A stretch of 64,000 bases of DNA, taken from assembly GCA_910574455.1 (NCBI GenBank), contig CAJSYZ010000005.1, forward strand, positions 3,720,001 to 3,784,000, in the 5' to 3' direction. Source of the DNA: Trichaptum fuscoviolaceum. Lineage: Eukaryota > Basidiomycota > Agaricomycetes > Hymenochaetales > Trichaptaceae. The translations under genes were made by a program, and so were the position numbers. This document shows, in pieces, positions 1-8,125 of this stretch (positions are counted from its first letter, which is position 1; each line of letters begins with the position of its first letter). A model generated the notes under the pieces. It worked only from the letters and a program-made list of their open reading frames with translations. It was not told where the DNA came from and made no database searches.

Positions 1-330
1 AAGAGAGTTCTTCGGCCACAAGGGCGGTTGGGTCGTATAGGGCGCGACTGAGCAATACGACCCTACTGAAAATCCGCTGGGGGCGGGGCTTCGGGATTGT
101 GAACGTTCTTGGCGGCGGGCGTCATGGCGGCGAATGCGTTCTGTAGCACGGACTGCTGCACATTCTGGACGTACTGTTCCGCCATACGTTTGAGCGTTTC
201 TTCGAACGACTGGAGCGCGGGGGGCGCGGGGCTCGACGGGGACGTGGATTTCGTAGCCTTTAGGTTTCGGGTTGGCGGTCGCGTTGGGCAATCGCTCACT
301 AAATGGTCTTTCTCTCCGCAGTAGTAGCAT
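1..330 (-). CDS. Ty3/gypsy pol, N-terminal end, runs off left edge (gypsy A)
   Basis: On the minus strand a second frame is open across the last 268 nt of gag and on to the window edge. It matches the start of pol in gypsy B (14660 onward), where the same overlap leads into an aspartic protease. Only the linker upstream of protease is inside the window, so no catalytic motif is visible here. The start at 330 is the first ATG of the overlapping frame in gypsy B; the real pol is probably made as a gag-pol fusion by frameshifting, so this start is nominal. Confidence 0.5.
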   Translation of the reverse strand, partial: MLLLRRERPFSERLPNATANPKPKGYEIHVPVEPRAPRAPVVRRNAQTYGGTVRPECAAVRATERIRRHDARRQERSQSRSPAPSGFSVGSYCSVAPYTTQPPLWPKNSL

Positions 331-1271
331 AGTCCCTTACTCCTGCGCTCCCGGCGCACCCTGTCAATCTCCATTGCGTTGGGATCCTTCGTCGAGCTTG
401 CGCCCGCAGTCGGGATCGTACGCGGAGCTGAACTAGTGGTGCCGGGATTGCTTCGGGGCGTAGCCGCTGGCTTTGATACTGGTCCATAGGCGTGTGCGAG
501 CCTTAGCTTCTCGTCCGTCTCGGAAACCCAGTTGACGTAGGCATCGAATTTCATATCCTTCGCCTCTGTGCTGGCGATGTGCTGGCGAACCTGGTCTTTG
601 AGTCCCTTCCGGAACATGTCGAGGTAGATGACATCCGTCGTTGCGTCCTTGGGCCACCCGGTGAGGGCTTGGAGGGCACGGAATTGCGACGCAAACTCGG
701 CGACCGTTCCTGTCTGGCGTAGGCGCATCAGCTTGTCGGCTGCGGCTTTGTCTGCATCGATTTCTCCGTAAGAGGCGCGAAGGGCGGCGAACAGGGCCTC
801 CAGGCTGGCGGCTTCTGGCGGTGTCGGGATGTCCTGGAGTCGATCTAGAATGGGTCGTGCCCAGTCTTGCGCCGGTCCCCGCAGTAGCATCAGGGCGAAT
901 GCGACCTTGCGGGTTTCGTTCAGCCCAGGATGTTGTCCGAACAGGTAGAGCTTAATCTGGTGAATCCAGTTTTCCAGCTTGGCTCGTTCGCCTTCGAAGG
1001 TGTCGGGAAGCTTCATCTTGAGCCCTGCTCCACCCCCAGACGGGGAGGCGGGCTGGCTCGCGATTTGGGCTTCTAACGCCTGGTTGGCGTGCTTGAGCTG
1101 GGCGACAGTGTTCTGAACCTGATTGTGTTCGTTGACTAACTTGGAGTAGCGTTTTTCGAGGGTGTCGAGGCGATCAAGGATGGGCTGGAGTTTGTCTTCC
1201 TCCATCGAGGAGCTCGGGGACGGGAAAGCGAAGGTATCTGCGAGTCCTCCCCATTCCTGGTGGGACGACAT
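63..1271 (-). CDS. gag: Ty3/gypsy gag, copy 1 (gypsy A)
   Basis: A 402-residue Gag, the structural protein that forms the cytoplasmic retrotransposon particle and packages element RNA. The chain starts MSSHQEWGG; the frame is open further upstream through the leader into the LTR, but the ATG at 1271 matches the one used in gypsy B (13719). A coiled-coil-like stretch (about residues 25-70: EEDKLQPILDRLDTLEKRYS) is followed by a retrotransposon-gag domain (about 85-270) and one CCHC zinc knuckle, CYYCGEKDHLVSDC (spacing CX2CX4HX4C), near residue 315. Its last 268 nt overlap the pol frame. Protein sequence is nearly identical to copy 2 and to gypsy B gag. Confidence 0.9.
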   Translation of the reverse strand: MSSHQEWGGLADTFAFPSPSSSMEEDKLQPILDRLDTLEKRYSKLVNEHNQVQNTVAQLKHANQALEAQIASQPASPSGGGAGLKMKLPDTFEGERAKLENWIHQIKLYLFGQHPGLNETRKVAFALMLLRGPAQDWARPILDRLQDIPTPPEAASLEALFAALRASYGEIDADKAAADKLMRLRQTGTVAEFASQFRALQALTGWPKDATTDVIYLDMFRKGLKDQVRQHIASTEAKDMKFDAYVNWVSETDEKLRLAHAYGPVSKPAATPRSNPGTTSSAPRTIPTAGASSTKDPNAMEIDRVRRERRSKGLCYYCGEKDHLVSDCPTRPPTRNLKATKSTSPSSPAPPALQSFEETLKRMAEQYVQNVQQSVLQNAFAAMTPAAKNVHNPEAPPPADFQ

Positions 1272-1360
1272 CGCGGGTCGGCGGTACGGGTGCGGGGGTA
1301 GAAGTAAAGAGCGTGAGGGTGTCGAGTCCGAGCGGCGGTGAGCCAGGACTTTTGACCTAA

Positions 1361-2190
1361 TGTTACGACCGTCGGGAATTGTAGCGGGAAACAGTTTCGG
1401 GAAACTGGAATTCACGACAAGAACCCGCGTTCGGGAATCTGGATTCGCGACTGGGAACGAGCGTGGGAATTCTGGCGGGAAACGCGCGGGATTCTATCCA
1501 GGCGCGTCGCGGGATTCTCAAGGCCAGCTAGGACTCTTCACTGCTTTGAACGTCAAGTAAGCGGATCCCTAAGGAAGCACTCCACAAGTAAGTATTGCGC
1601 AACTAACTACACAGGAGAAAAGAGAGAGATCGCACCTAAGGAAGCACTCCACAAGAGGTCAAAAGTGGGGTGCTCCTTACGATGCCTACAGCTATTTATC
1701 TACTTCGTAAAGACTGTATAGTTAATCTACGCTAAGTGTCCTTGCGCAATGCGCACCTATCTACTACAAACGATACATGCTACGACCGCACTGCTAGGCA
1801 TGTCTATCCCGTCTCTCCAGATGGCTACGGCCTGTCCGTGGACGTCAGCGTCCGGTCCGGGGCCGCGACTAGCCAGACTAGGTATGCCAGACTGTTGCAG
1901 GTCGTCACCTTGAGGTACTGACGGATTAATGAGCGTATGTTGATAAGTGAATGTACGTGTGCCGTGGCGGGTCGTCGTAAATGAATGTGTGTATGCGTGC
2001 ATGGTGGTCGGGACGGTGGTGCGGGATAGGTCACGTGAGCGGGGGATCTTGCGGGGGATCGTGCGAGTCGGGAAAGGGGTTTCGCGCGGGGAATCCAATG
2101 GCGGGATTCTCCCCGCGGGATTGTCTGCTCATGTCGGGATCCTTGGCGGGAAAGTGCTGGAAATGAGAAAAGGGGCCTGGGATCTCGACA
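1361..2190 (-). repeat. LTR of gypsy A, copy 1
   Basis: An 830-bp LTR on the minus strand. In element orientation it begins TGTCGAGATCCC (complement of 2190) and ends CGGTCGTAACA (complement of 1361), matching the two 819-bp LTRs of gypsy B. It is the 5' LTR, since the leader and gag follow at lower coordinates. Sequence outside it (2191 on) is LINE ORF2, so the element inserted into a LINE. Confidence 0.9.
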
Positions 2191-2503
2191 GGAAGCGGCT
2201 ATTGCCGGGGTGAGACTGAAGAGAAACGACAGTTCTTCGGGGTAAGTGGGGGTTGGGGCTACCCTCCCTGGCGCCTGCTGGCCATAGTAATTGCAGAGGC
2301 GGACAGTGTGGGTAGAGCGAACCTCAATAGTCAAGACATCAGTGCCATGTGACGCTGCACCGACGATAGACCATGGTGTGTCGGGAGGGACCGTAAACGT
2401 AAGTAACCACTCGCGGACGGGACATTGAAGACGTCATCTCCCTCTGGGTTAGTCAATGAGGGTTGGGTACCAATCTTGTACCAGGGCGGTTCCTGGATAA
2501 GTA
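2191..2503 (-). pseudogene. LINE ORF2 endonuclease fragment, copy 1 of the duplication
   Basis: Minus-strand remnant of the LINE ORF2 endonuclease N-terminus, the duplicate of 4646-4998. It is degraded: about 40 bases present in the other copy are missing near 2427, a short foreign patch replaces bases near 2230, and the start codon end is replaced by gag sequence at about 2502. It cannot encode a working domain. Confidence 0.75.
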
Positions 2504-2560
2504 CTGAAAATCCGCTGGGACGGGGATTGTTAGCAAGAAGCTTCGGGGAAATTGTGAACG
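2504..2560. other. Patchwork junction of LINE and gag pieces
   Basis: Short blocks alternate between two unrelated templates: the gag end (TGAAAATCCGCTGGG), then LINE ORF2 (ACGGGGATTGTTAGCAAGAAG), then gag again (CTTCGGG...). This marks the breakpoint of the 2455-bp tandem duplication. Alternation on this scale fits template switching or a faulty consensus; the sequence alone does not decide. Confidence 0.6.
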
Positions 2561-3726
2561 TTCTTGGCGGCGGGCGTCATGGCGGCGAATGCGTTCTGTA
2601 GCACGGACTGCTGCACATTCTGGACGTACTGTTCCGCCATACGTTTGAGCGTTTCTTCGAACGACTGGAGCGCGGGGGGCGCGGGGCTCGACGGGGACGT
2701 GGATTTCGTAGCCTTTAGGTTTCGGGTTGGCGGTCGCGTTGGGCAATCGCTCACTAAATGGTCTTTCTCTCCGCAGTAGTAGCATAGTCCCTTACTCCTG
2801 CGCTCCCGGCGCACCCTGTCAATCTCCATTGCGTTGGGATCCTTCGTCGAGCTTGCGCCCGCAGTCGGGATCGTACGCGGAGCTGAACTAGTGGTGCCGG
2901 GATTGCTTCGGGGCGTAGCCGCTGGCTTTGATACTGGTCCATAGGCGTGTGCGAGCCTTAGCTTCTCGTCCGTCTCGGAAACCCAGTTGACGTAGGCATC
3001 GAATTTCATATCCTTCGCCTCTGTGCTGGCGATGTGCTGGCGAACCTGGTCTTTGAGTCCCTTCCGGAACATGTCGAGGTAGATGACATCCGTCGTTGCG
3101 TCCTTGGGCCACCCGGTGAGGGCTTGGAGGGCACGGAATTGCGACGCAAACTCGGCGACCGTTCCTGTCTGGCGTAGGCGCATCAGCTTGTCGGCTGCGG
3201 CTTTGTCTGCATCGATTTCTCCGTAAGAGGCGCGAAGGGCGGCGAACAGGGCCTCCAGGCTGGCGGCTTCTGGCGGTGTCGGGATGTCCTGGAGTCGATC
3301 TAGAATGGGTCGTGCCCAGTCTTGCGCCGGTCCCCGCAGTAGCATCAGGGCGAATGCGACCTTGCGGGTTTCGTTCAGCCCAGGATGTTGTCCGAACAGG
3401 TAGAGCTTAATCTGGTGAATCCAGTTTTCCAGCTTGGCTCGTTCGCCTTCGAAGGTGTCGGGAAGCTTCATCTTGAGCCCTGCTCCACCCCCAGACGGGG
3501 AGGCGGGCTGGCTCGCGATTTGGGCTTCTAACGCCTGGTTGGCGTGCTTGAGCTGGGCGACAGTGTTCTGAACCTGATTGTGTTCGTTGACTAACTTGGA
3601 GTAGCGTTTTTCGAGGGTGTCGAGGCGATCAAGGATGGGCTGGAGTTTGTCTTCCTCCATCGAGGAGCTCGGGGACGGGAAAGCGAAGGTATCTGCGAGT
3701 CCTCCCCATTCCTGGTGGGACGACAT
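2530..3726 (-). CDS. gag: Ty3/gypsy gag, copy 2, altered C-terminus (gypsy A)
   Basis: Second copy of the gypsy A gag, 398 residues from the MSSHQEWGG start at 3726. It has the same coiled-coil-like segment, gag domain and CCHC knuckle (CYYCGEKDHLVSDC) as copy 1. The last residues differ: instead of ending NPEAPPPADFQ the frame runs NFPEASC and stops, because the duplication breakpoint falls in the final codons. It has no pol behind it (LINE sequence follows), so this copy cannot make Gag-Pol. Confidence 0.8.
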   Translation of the reverse strand: MSSHQEWGGLADTFAFPSPSSSMEEDKLQPILDRLDTLEKRYSKLVNEHNQVQNTVAQLKHANQALEAQIASQPASPSGGGAGLKMKLPDTFEGERAKLENWIHQIKLYLFGQHPGLNETRKVAFALMLLRGPAQDWARPILDRLQDIPTPPEAASLEALFAALRASYGEIDADKAAADKLMRLRQTGTVAEFASQFRALQALTGWPKDATTDVIYLDMFRKGLKDQVRQHIASTEAKDMKFDAYVNWVSETDEKLRLAHAYGPVSKPAATPRSNPGTTSSAPRTIPTAGASSTKDPNAMEIDRVRRERRSKGLCYYCGEKDHLVSDCPTRPPTRNLKATKSTSPSSPAPPALQSFEETLKRMAEQYVQNVQQSVLQNAFAAMTPAAKNVHNFPEASC

Positions 3727-3815
3727 CGCGGGTCGGCGGTACGGGTGCGGGGGTAGAAGTAAAGAGCGTGAGGGTGTCGAGTCCGAGCGGCGGTGAGCCA
3801 GGACTTTTGACCTAA

Positions 3816-4645
3816 TGTTACGACCGTCGGGAATTGTAGCGGGAAACAGTTTCGGGAAACTGGAATTCACGACAAGAACCCGCGTTCGGGAATCTGGATT
3901 CGCGACTGGGAACGAGCGTGGGAATTCTGGCGGGAAACGCGCGGGATTCTATCCAGGCGCGTCGCGGGATTCTCAAGGCCAGCTAGGACTCTTCACTGCT
4001 TTGAACGTCAAGTAAGCGGATCCCTAAGGAAGCACTCCACAAGTAAGTATTGCGCAACTAACTACACAGGAGAAAAGAGAGAGATCGCACCTAAGGAAGC
4101 ACTCCACAAGAGGTCAAAAGTGGGGTGCTCCTTACGATGCCTACAGCTATTTATCTACTTCGTAAAGACTGTATAGTTAATCTACGCTAAGTGTCCTTGC
4201 GCAATGCGCACCTATCTACTACAAACGATACATGCTACGACCGCACTGCTAGGCATGTCTATCCCGTCTCTCCAGATGGCTACGGCCTGTCCGTGGACGT
4301 CAGCGTCCGGTCCGGGGCCGCGACTAGCCAGACTAGGTATGCCAGACTGTTGCAGGTCGTCACCTTGAGGTACTGACGGATTAATGAGCGTATGTTGATA
4401 AGTGAATGTACGTGTGCCGTGGCGGGTCGTCGTAAATGAATGTGTGTATGCGTGCATGGTGGTCGGGACGGTGGTGCGGGATAGGTCACGTGAGCGGGGG
4501 ATCTTGCGGGGGATCGTGCGAGTCGGGAAAGGGGTTTCGCGCGGGGAATCCAATGGCGGGATTCTCCCCGCGGGATTGTCTGCTCATGTCGGGATCCTTG
4601 GCGGGAAAGTGCTGGAAATGAGAAAAGGGGCCTGGGATCTCGACA
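3816..4645 (-). repeat. LTR of gypsy A, copy 2
   Basis: An 830-bp LTR, minus strand, the 2455-bp offset duplicate of 1361-2190, with the same TGTCGAG...TAACA ends in element orientation. The base after its outer end (4646) is LINE-a ORF2 sequence, so this is the true insertion point of gypsy A into LINE-a. The matching target duplication on the other side lies outside the window or was lost. Confidence 0.9.
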
Positions 4646-5104
4646 GGAAGCGGCTATTGCCGGGGTGAGACTGAAGAGAAACGACTCACCTGGGTAAGTG
4701 GGGGTTGGGGCTACCCTCCCTGGCGCCTGCTGGCCATAGTAATTGCAGAGGCGGACAGTGTGGGTAGAGCGAACCTCAATAGTCAAGACATCAGTGCCAT
4801 GTGACGCTGCACCGACGATAGACCATGAGTGTGTTGGGAGGGACCGTGAAACGTAAGTAACCACTCGCGGACGGGTGGCCGGTGGGAGGCAGGGGACGTA
4901 ACCTGGAATAGAAGGGACATTGAAGACGTCATCTCCCTCTGGGTTAGTCAATGAGGGTTGGGTACCAATCTTGTACCAGGGCGGTTCCTGGATAAGTAGA
5001 AGGTGTGGGGGACGGGGATTGTTAGCAAGAAGAGGAAAAAGAGAATGAATTGCTGCTAATGAGTGGGCAGCATTCCACTGAAGGACAGGAAGTGTGTCAA
5101 TCAT
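4646..5104 (-). pseudogene. LINE-a ORF2, endonuclease N-terminus, truncated by LTR
   Basis: The first about 153 codons of ORF2, starting at the ATG that overlaps the ORF1 stop (ATGA, 5101-5104). It shows the opening of an apurinic-like endonuclease (EEP fold): VLQWNAAHS and LLLIQEPPWYK, the metal-binding Asn and Glu positions of the family. The frame runs into the gypsy A LTR at 4645, losing the GDFN and SDH catalytic motifs, the RT and RNase H. Confidence 0.85.
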
Positions 5105-7062
5105 TCTCCTTGCTCCATAGTGTCATCGGGCAAATCAGAGTCTGAATCAGACTCATCATCGTTTGGTGAAGGGGCATACTTACGCCTCTGAGGGCACTTC
5201 ACAGATGTGGATCTATGAGGGCCCTGACAGTTAGCGCAGAGACGGGGGTGGGAGCATGGGGTGCCAGCTGGGACAGCTTCCTGAGCGCAGGTTGGGCACT
5301 TCGAGCGGTGATATTTGGTGGCATGCGGGCCAGCGCAATACGCACATGTGATAGGGGCCTTACAGCCCCTGCTGGAATGACCAAGCGCCTGGCATCTGTC
5401 GCATTGAGAGAAGCCTGGGCGCATTGGTGGGATGGATAAGCGGAGCCGGATTCCGAAGAGCCACACGGTCGGCTTTTTGAGGAGCTTCTCGCGTATTTCT
5501 CCTTTCTCTCTGTCTGCAAAGGTGAAAATAACCGGGCAAATCTCGAGTTTCTCTTTCTCGAGTGCATCCGATTGTGCTGTGAAATGGGGGGGGACAATGT
5601 ACTGGAGGTCACTAAGAATGGGGTTGCTGTTAAACTCGGCCAGCAGATCCTCCTGAGTGTACGTCGTCCGCTGACCCTTGGGAAGAGTAGTGTCCCTAGT
5701 GGGAACCATGGAAATCCTAAGGGTGGACCGCGGACGGACCCGGGTTGCAGTGAGTACCGGTGGCACTTGCATGGTACCCGTGTAGCAAATGGGAGCCAAG
5801 TGAGCACACAGGGCACCCGCATGGCTATCAAGAGCGCTTTCGACCGCCATGCCCTCAGTAGAGCCTGGACGGTTAGTGAACGTGCATACGATACGGCCTT
5901 TAGTGTTGAAGACCGCAGACCGCACCAGAAGACGCTTTGTGGTGGGCAGCTCAGCAAAGAAATTACGCACCGCAGTTGTAAGGGCGGCACCAGACTTGCG
6001 CTTAGCTGCTGGGATGTAGGGGTTAGCTGTAAACACCAAGGTCGGCTCCTTGGCATACATCTTGGGTGGTGGGGGTGAGGAACGTCCTGAGGAGGGCGCC
6101 TTCTTGGGAGTGGTCCTGCCCGTGGCCTTGGGGGCTGGGGTGGTAGTGGCAGGGGGTGCTGGGGCAGCAACAGCTGCCACCTGAGCATAGGTGAGTGGGA
6201 CTGGGGCCGGAGCTACCTGGGGGGGTGGCGGCGGGTTGATGCGAGGGGGGCGAGGTGGAGGCCGGTCGAGTAGAGTCTGCACCTGTCTGGAGAGGGTACC
6301 AACATCGCTATTCAACTTAGTGATGCCTGCATTCTGCTTCTGCACAACGCGGACTTCCTTGATCAGCTGTCCAAGAGCCTTGTTCATAGTGGCCATGCTC
6401 TTGCTAGATGCTGGTTCGTCGTCTGGGGTGGGGGGGGGTACAAATGGTGGGGGGAGTGGGACGCCGGTTTCAGCGTGGTGTTGTTGGAAGGCAGCTGCCG
6501 CACGGTCAGCATACTCTTTGACATTGGGATTAGCATCCTTCCCATCCACAAGTGTCGACAGCATTGTGTAGGTTGCTGCATACAGTCCACCTAGTGTGCT
6601 GGCGTTCAACATCATTCGATCGTGGGGGGTCTTGCTCAGGTCAGCAAAGTTGGCCGTGAGCTGGTCAGAGAGGGTGTCCCAGAGATGGTACATGCCATGT
6701 ATTAGTGCCATCTCATGTTCCGGAATGGAATCAGTGGGGGGAGCAGGGCGCCCCGGTAGTGGGGACAGGACAGAGGCCGTCCGCTTCTCACCCGCGCGCG
6801 GTGTTGCCGGGAAGGCCAACGGCATATCAGCATCAGAGCTAGGTGGGAGTGGTGAGGAGGGAGGTAGTACATCGAGTTCCCTTTGTCTGAGCTGTACAGG
6901 CGAGCCCAGAGCTGAGGGGACGGGGGTGGCGGTCGATGTCGTTGCCGGGGCAACAACGGTGACGGAGGGGGGTTGGCCGGTGGCGGCAGCAGCAGCAGAC
7001 GCTGACGACCGCCCAGGTTTGGCAGGGATATTTGGTTTCTTAGATGTGTGGCTGTCTGCCAT
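5101..7062 (-). CDS. LINE ORF1 protein, complete (LINE-a)
   Basis: A 653-residue ORF1 product, the RNA-binding partner of the LINE ribonucleoprotein. The start MADSHTSKK at 7062 is chosen because it is the first ATG after the shared element 5' end; an upstream in-frame ATG at 7155 lies in the neighbouring element. A Pro/Ala/Thr-rich N-terminal half is followed by a central folded region (about 370-555) and a C-terminal cluster of zinc knuckles (about 560-630): CDRCQALGHSSRGC (CX2CX4HX4C), CAYCAGPHATKYH and CANCQGPHRS. The tail is acidic (DDESDSDSDLPDD). Multiple knuckles of this kind are typical of ORF1 in the Tad, I and Jockey groups. One of two intact full-length ORF1 genes here. Confidence 0.9.
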   Translation of the reverse strand: MADSHTSKKPNIPAKPGRSSASAAAAATGQPPSVTVVAPATTSTATPVPSALGSPVQLRQRELDVLPPSSPLPPSSDADMPLAFPATPRAGEKRTASVLSPLPGRPAPPTDSIPEHEMALIHGMYHLWDTLSDQLTANFADLSKTPHDRMMLNASTLGGLYAATYTMLSTLVDGKDANPNVKEYADRAAAAFQQHHAETGVPLPPPFVPPPTPDDEPASSKSMATMNKALGQLIKEVRVVQKQNAGITKLNSDVGTLSRQVQTLLDRPPPRPPRINPPPPPQVAPAPVPLTYAQVAAVAAPAPPATTTPAPKATGRTTPKKAPSSGRSSPPPPKMYAKEPTLVFTANPYIPAAKRKSGAALTTAVRNFFAELPTTKRLLVRSAVFNTKGRIVCTFTNRPGSTEGMAVESALDSHAGALCAHLAPICYTGTMQVPPVLTATRVRPRSTLRISMVPTRDTTLPKGQRTTYTQEDLLAEFNSNPILSDLQYIVPPHFTAQSDALEKEKLEICPVIFTFADREKGEIREKLLKKPTVWLFGIRLRLSIPPMRPGFSQCDRCQALGHSSRGCKAPITCAYCAGPHATKYHRSKCPTCAQEAVPAGTPCSHPRLCANCQGPHRSTSVKCPQRRKYAPSPNDDESDSDSDLPDDTMEQGE

Positions 7063-7129
7063 GCCTAACCGATGGGAGCGGGGGGGCTCGACCAAATTGG
7101 GAAGGTAGTGGTTAGAGGTCAAGAAGGAT

Positions 7130-7823
7130 ACTGCTACCCTCACGCTCACTGCCATCGATTTCCGCCCTCCGCGAGCAGAACACTCTTACTGCACAGAAAC
7201 AGTGGGAGGACCACCTCGCCCATGCCATCGCCTCTACTGCAGACAAGTACCTTGCAATTAATGGCACCCCCTCACGTCGTCCTCGTGCACTCATGCACAT
7301 GTCCGACAGCCACCCACGCTCTGAGATCTCAGCAGTAGCTCAGGTACTTTGCTGTGCTGGCCCCTTTGGGGCGTACTGGATGCGCATGAGCGCTGAATAC
7401 CGGCACAAACATGGTCTGATCACCTACTGCCGTTGGCACAACCACCCCCCCTGGCCAGCCCAAACCGCCGCACACATACTAGGTGGGTGCGAAACATTCC
7501 GCCCCTGGATTGTGAAGGTTTGGCCAGACAAAGCCCCACTACCAGCTCACCATACAGAGTGGGCAGATGAACCCCTCATCGACGTGATTCGCAAGTGGCT
7601 CAAAGCCACTGGCCATCTCACCAGACCCTCAGAGCGCACCTCAGCTGCTATCCGCCTTGCATTTGCGATGATGGAGCTAGATGGCCTCCCAACTGACCAG
7701 GACATGGACCTGACAACCCTTTGTGTGTACGTTAGGCGAGCCCTTGGACCCAGGACACAGGACGCGGACCCGGATCTTTATGATTTTGATGGTCAACTTC
7801 CAGACTTACCTCACGATCTCTGA
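7130..7823 (+). pseudogene. LINE-b ORF2, C-terminal remnant
   Basis: The frame is open from the junction at about 7130 to the stop at 7823 and matches the end of ORF2 after the RNase H domain (RALMHMSDSHPRSEISAVAQ; then a conserved Cys/His-bearing C-terminal region WHNHPPWPAQTAAHILGGC). RT and RNase H are absent. The region after RNase H resembles a zinc-binding tail seen in other LINE ORF2 proteins. Confidence 0.8.
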
Positions 7824-7993
7824 TTGCTATTTACTATGTATTTCGCTCAGCAGCCACCATTTCTCTTCTAAGCTTCCGTCTGCGCGTGTAGTGTAGGTTC
7901 GCTTACGCCTTGACATGGGCGGGGTGACATGTATACCAATTTCTCCTCTTCCTTTTCTCTCCCTTAATAGGCGGTGCTCTCACTTATCATCAC

Positions 7994-8023
7994 CGCCGCC
8001 CTAGGCGGCGGGCACCACCCGCC
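7994..8023 (+). other. LINE 3' UTR hairpin (LINE-b version)
   Basis: CGCCGCC (7994-8000), loop CTA, GGCGGCG (8004-8010) form a perfect stem; an overlapping second stem GGCGGG/CCCGCC closes at 8018-8023. The same fold exists in the younger copies (11014-11044, 29938 on) with an A:T pair instead of the G:C pair here, a compensatory change. It probably acts in the RNA as an RT recognition structure. Confidence 0.55.
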
Positions 8024-8125
8024 CAGTTTCTAGTTTAACTTGATGACGGGCGCCTCTGTAGTAGATAGGTCATGTACGTAGCTACTCTGCAGGAATAATA
8101 CAGCAAAAAAAAAAAAAAAAAAAAA

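Larger units (their letters stand above)
64..4998. repeat. 2455-bp tandem duplication of gag-LTR-LINE block
   Basis: Two direct copies lie at about 64-2501 and 2502-4998. From about 100 to 2216 every landmark recurs exactly 2455 bases later without indels: the gag frame, the LTR ends (1361/3816 and 2190/4645) and the LINE ORF2 piece. The unit joins the 5' part of LINE ORF2 to the 3' end of gag, which is not a normal element boundary. The only visible differences cluster at 2220-2530, where the first copy lacks about 40 bases of LINE sequence and mixes gag and LINE pieces. It is either a very recent duplication or an assembly duplication. Confidence 0.85.
4646..7129 (-). mobile_element. LINE-a, 5'-complete Tad-like LINE, cut by gypsy A
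   Basis: Minus-strand LINE with its 5' end at 7129. Three copies (7129, 38839, 41507) begin at the same base, reading ATCCTTCTTGACC in element sense, which I take as the true 5' end. A leader of about 67 nt precedes ORF1. ORF1 is complete and the start of ORF2 is present up to 4646, where the gypsy A LTR interrupts it. The rest of ORF2 is not in the window. At 7130 it abuts LINE-b head to head. Confidence 0.85.
7130..8125 (+). mobile_element. LINE-b, 3' fragment of an older LINE copy
   Basis: Plus-strand 3' end of the LINE family: the last about 230 codons of ORF2, a 3' UTR of about 280 bp and an A tract at 8105-8125. It is clearly more divergent from the other copies than they are from each other (many substitutions in coding and UTR). 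Its 5' end abuts the 5' end of LINE-a head to head. LINE-c follows directly after the A tract. Confidence 0.85.

Noticed and set aside
5199..6188. Long alternative frame (329 codons) antisense or shifted within LINE ORF1
   Set aside because: Recurs in every ORF1 copy as a shadow of the GC-rich, Pro-rich coding frame; Ser/Leu/Arg-rich without domain.
8105..8125. A tracts as simple microsatellites
   Set aside because: Each follows the same LINE 3' end (AATAATA.AGC.), so they are poly(A) tails of insertions.
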